8,718 nucleotides of DNA from a bacterium (GTDB lineage Bacteria > Latescibacterota > UBA2968 > UBA8231): positions 1-8,718 of the forward strand of contig JAQCJA010000161.1 in assembly GCA_027593305.1 (NCBI GenBank). The letters run 5' to 3'. Both the position numbers and the translations under genes were made by a program. Below the pieces are notes generated by a model. That model had not been told where the DNA came from and ran no database searches. It worked only from the letters and a program-made list of their open reading frames with translations. This document shows positions 6,678 to 8,718 of this stretch, piece by piece. Positions within the stretch are counted from its first letter, which is position 1, and every line of letters starts with the position of its first letter.

Positions 6678-8718
6678 ACGGGAATCCAACAGGCAGGCGA
6701 AGCGGGATCGTCAGTATGAGGAGATCAATGAGTATCGGGATCTGCTGCAGGCGCCGGATACGTTTGAGTCGGGGTTCACGCGCAAGACGCTGATCGGGGT
6801 GCTGTTCATCGCCTTCATCATGACTCCGGGGCAGATGTACCTGGGGTTGGTGACGGGGATTGGTATTGGTGATGCAGCGCAGTGGGTGACGGTGATCCTG
6901 TTCCTCGAAATCGCCAAGCGGTCCTTCACCACACTCAAGCGGCAGGAGATTTTCCTGCTGACGTATGTCGCCTCACAGCTGATCGTTCGTGCCGAGACAC
7001 AGACGTTCCTGCAACTGATCTGGCGGCAGTATTTCGTCAGTTCACCGGAGGCGGTGCAGTTCGGTCTGACGGACAAGCTGGTGAACCTAAAATGGATGGG
7101 GTACAGCTGGTTTGCGCCGGATCCGGATTCCCAGGCCATCATCCAGCGGACGTTCTTCCACGAGGACTGGCTGTTGCCGATCGCCTTGCTGGTCATTGGC
7201 ATCATCGTCAGCCGCATCACCTGGTTCACCTCGGGTTATGTGCTGTTCCGCCTGGTTTCGGATCGCGAGAAGCTGCCTTTTCCGACGGCGCCGCAGGCGG
7301 CACTGGGGGCGATGGCCCTGGCCGAGGAGAGCGGTTCCGAGGATCAGTCATGGAAGTGGCCCGCCTTCACTGTGGGTGGTGCCATCGGCCTCATCTTCGG
7401 CTTCATCTACGTCGCCATTCCAACGTTGACGGAGACCTTCGCCGGGACGAAGGTCACCATTCTGCCGATTCCCTTTGCCGATCTGACGCCGGTACTGGGC
7501 CGCTTCTTCGGCGCCACGCCGATTGCGATCAGTTTCAGCCTGTCACCGATTTTTGCCGGTCTGCTGCTGCCATTCTGGAGTGTCATGGGCTCCTTCGTCG
7601 GTGTCCTGTCCTTCATCTTCCTGTCACCCATGCTGCACCACTACGGTTTCATGCCGCACTGGGTGCCGGGTATGGGTGCCATCCAGACGCAGATCACTGC
7701 CGGCATCGACTTCTGGCAGCCTTTTGGTATGGGTGTGACCCTCGCCGTGGCCATCATCTCGATCACGCAGGTGATCCGCGGGGGGCGCGAGCGGGCCGTT
7801 GATGTCAAGCACGAAAAGGTGCACGGCCGCGACCATGACACCTGCCGCCATCCCGAGTGCAGCAAGCAGTCCCAGGTGCGGGGTTACTGCATCGAGCACC
7901 TGAACCGGGGGGACTTTCCGCTGTGGATCTGTCTGACCCTGTTCTTCCTCGGTGCAGCCTATCCAATCCTGCTGGCAAAGACCCTGTTCCCGACACTTGT
8001 GACAACGGGACTGCTCGTCGTCATCCTGTTGATCGCTTTCGTCTATGCGCCCCTCATGTCCTTTGTCTCGGCACGTCTCGACGGACTGATCGGGCAGAAC
8101 ATCCAGATTCCGCATCTGCACGAGGCGACGGTGTTTCTCACCGGCTACCGTGGTGTGGAGATCTGGTTCGTGCCGCTGGCGGGGGCCGACTTCGGCGGCG
8201 GCGCCGAGACGTTCCGCATCATCGAACTGACGGGCATGCGCTTCACGAGCCTGCTGAAGGCCGAGATCGTCATGGTCCCCATCATTCTCGGGGTCAGCCT
8301 GATGTACTGGAGCTTCCTGTGGAAGCTGGCACCCATTCCATCGCAGGCCTATCCGTACGTGCAGACCTTCTGGCCGGCGCGCGCCTTTGCCGAAGCAGTG
8401 AAGTACTCGGCGACGCAGTACAGCGTCATGTATGGACCGGGGGAGGAGTCGGATGGACGGGTCGTGCCCCCGGGCGAAGCTGTCTGGAGTCCAGCCAACC
8501 TGCAGGATGCGTCGCTCTACTACTGGCGCGTCAAGATGTCTCTCGATACGGGCATCAAGAACCCGGACAAACGCATCTACGGCCCCTGGTCAGAGACGCA
8601 CTGGTTCCGGACCGATTTCACCGGAGACGCCGAAGGCAACCGCCTTGGGGGCGCACCTGAGATCCTGCAACTGCCCGCCGCGCGCCATGCCGATCTGTCT
8701 CTGCCTCGGCCCTTTCTC
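6673..8718 (+). CDS. OPT-like membrane transporter with Cys/His loop and FN3-like segment (3' partial)
   Basis: The frame is open from GTG 6673 to the window edge (682 codons, no stop), so the C-terminus is missing. The protein begins with a charged, probably cytoplasmic stretch (1-38, RQAKRDRQYEEINEYRD). About ten hydrophobic segments follow, near 39-62, 68-82, 93-107, 168-192, 231-250, 281-320, 350-368, 415-433, 438-462 and 531-550. The segment SDREKLPFPTAPQAA (196-210) matches the spacing of DRERLSYPLVQVPQA in gene 1 and the proline-rich signature of OPT-type transporters, so the two genes are probably distant paralogues. The loop at 375-412 contains C391, H393, C396, C406 and H409 in a zinc-knuckle-like arrangement, preceded by H380, H384 and H388. 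Residues about 600-650 (YYWRVKM, YGPWSETHWFRT) look like a fibronectin-III strand pair, probably outside the membrane. The substrate is unknown; peptides or a metal complex are guesses. Gene 2 lies 91 bases upstream on the same strand, so co-transcription is likely. Confidence 0.85.
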   Translation, partial: MSRESNRQAKRDRQYEEINEYRDLLQAPDTFESGFTRKTLIGVLFIAFIMTPGQMYLGLVTGIGIGDAAQWVTVILFLEIAKRSFTTLKRQEIFLLTYVASQLIVRAETQTFLQLIWRQYFVSSPEAVQFGLTDKLVNLKWMGYSWFAPDPDSQAIIQRTFFHEDWLLPIALLVIGIIVSRITWFTSGYVLFRLVSDREKLPFPTAPQAALGAMALAEESGSEDQSWKWPAFTVGGAIGLIFGFIYVAIPTLTETFAGTKVTILPIPFADLTPVLGRFFGATPIAISFSLSPIFAGLLLPFWSVMGSFVGVLSFIFLSPMLHHYGFMPHWVPGMGAIQTQITAGIDFWQPFGMGVTLAVAIISITQVIRGGRERAVDVKHEKVHGRDHDTCRHPECSKQSQVRGYCIEHLNRGDFPLWICLTLFFLGAAYPILLAKTLFPTLVTTGLLVVILLIAFVYAPLMSFVSARLDGLIGQNIQIPHLHEATVFLTGYRGVEIWFVPLAGADFGGGAETFRIIELTGMRFTSLLKAEIVMVPIILGVSLMYWSFLWKLAPIPSQAYPYVQTFWPARAFAEAVKYSATQYSVMYGPGEESDGRVVPPGEAVWSPANLQDASLYYWRVKMSLDTGIKNPDKRIYGPWSETHWFRTDFTGDAEGNRLGGAPEILQLPAARHADLSLPRPFL

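Noticed and set aside
6882..7802. 306-codon plus-strand frame inside gene 3
   Set aside because: It is out of frame with the membrane-protein frame that starts at 6673 and stays open to the window end. Its translation is Arg/His/Cys-rich with no helices.
7857..8660. 267-codon plus-strand frame near the right edge
   Set aside because: Same reason: a shadow of gene 3, whose frame carries transmembrane helices and the FN3-like pattern here.

Overview
The window is a GC-rich, densely coded bacterial segment holding three large co-directional (+ strand) membrane-protein genes and almost no non-coding DNA. Gene 1 (1..1895) is cut by the left edge and gene 3 (6673..8718) by the right edge. Only gene 2 (1902..6581) is complete. 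No RNA genes, transposases, CRISPR arrays or convincing promoters or terminators were seen. The only non-coding stretches are 6 bases between genes 1 and 2 and 91 bases between genes 2 and 3, so the set reads as the inside of an operon.

Gene 1 is a polytopic membrane protein of the DUF6785/DUF6784 type, distantly like oligopeptide (OPT) transporters. Gene 2 encodes a 1559-residue composite protein. It has a signal peptide, a periplasmic domain shaped like an M28 metallopeptidase but lacking most of its metal ligands, a carboxypeptidase-regulatory-like beta domain, a helical stretch, three extra membrane helices, a complete FtsX/MacB-type ABC permease module and a C-terminal domain of about 160 residues that I do not recognise. 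Gene 3 is a second OPT-like transporter. It carries a Cys/His zinc-knuckle-like loop and a fibronectin-III-like segment near the visible 3' end.

A working hypothesis is an envelope system in which a non-catalytic M28-like sensor or receptor is joined to an FtsX-type permease and works with two OPT-like transporters, possibly on peptides or related solutes. No ABC ATPase is in the window, although an FtsX/MacB permease normally needs one. The next genes on either side are the first place to look.

The gene 2/gene 3 junction holds a short palindromic, REP-like element between two imperfect copies of the stop/start sequence, which looks like an insertion or duplication at a formerly overlapping junction. 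The organism is most likely a Gram-negative bacterium, judged from the signal peptide, the periplasmic domain architecture and the GTG starts. From memory, DUF6784/DUF6785 proteins are frequent in Planctomycetota and related groups, while the REP-like hairpin recalls Proteobacteria. The phylum cannot be settled from this sequence.
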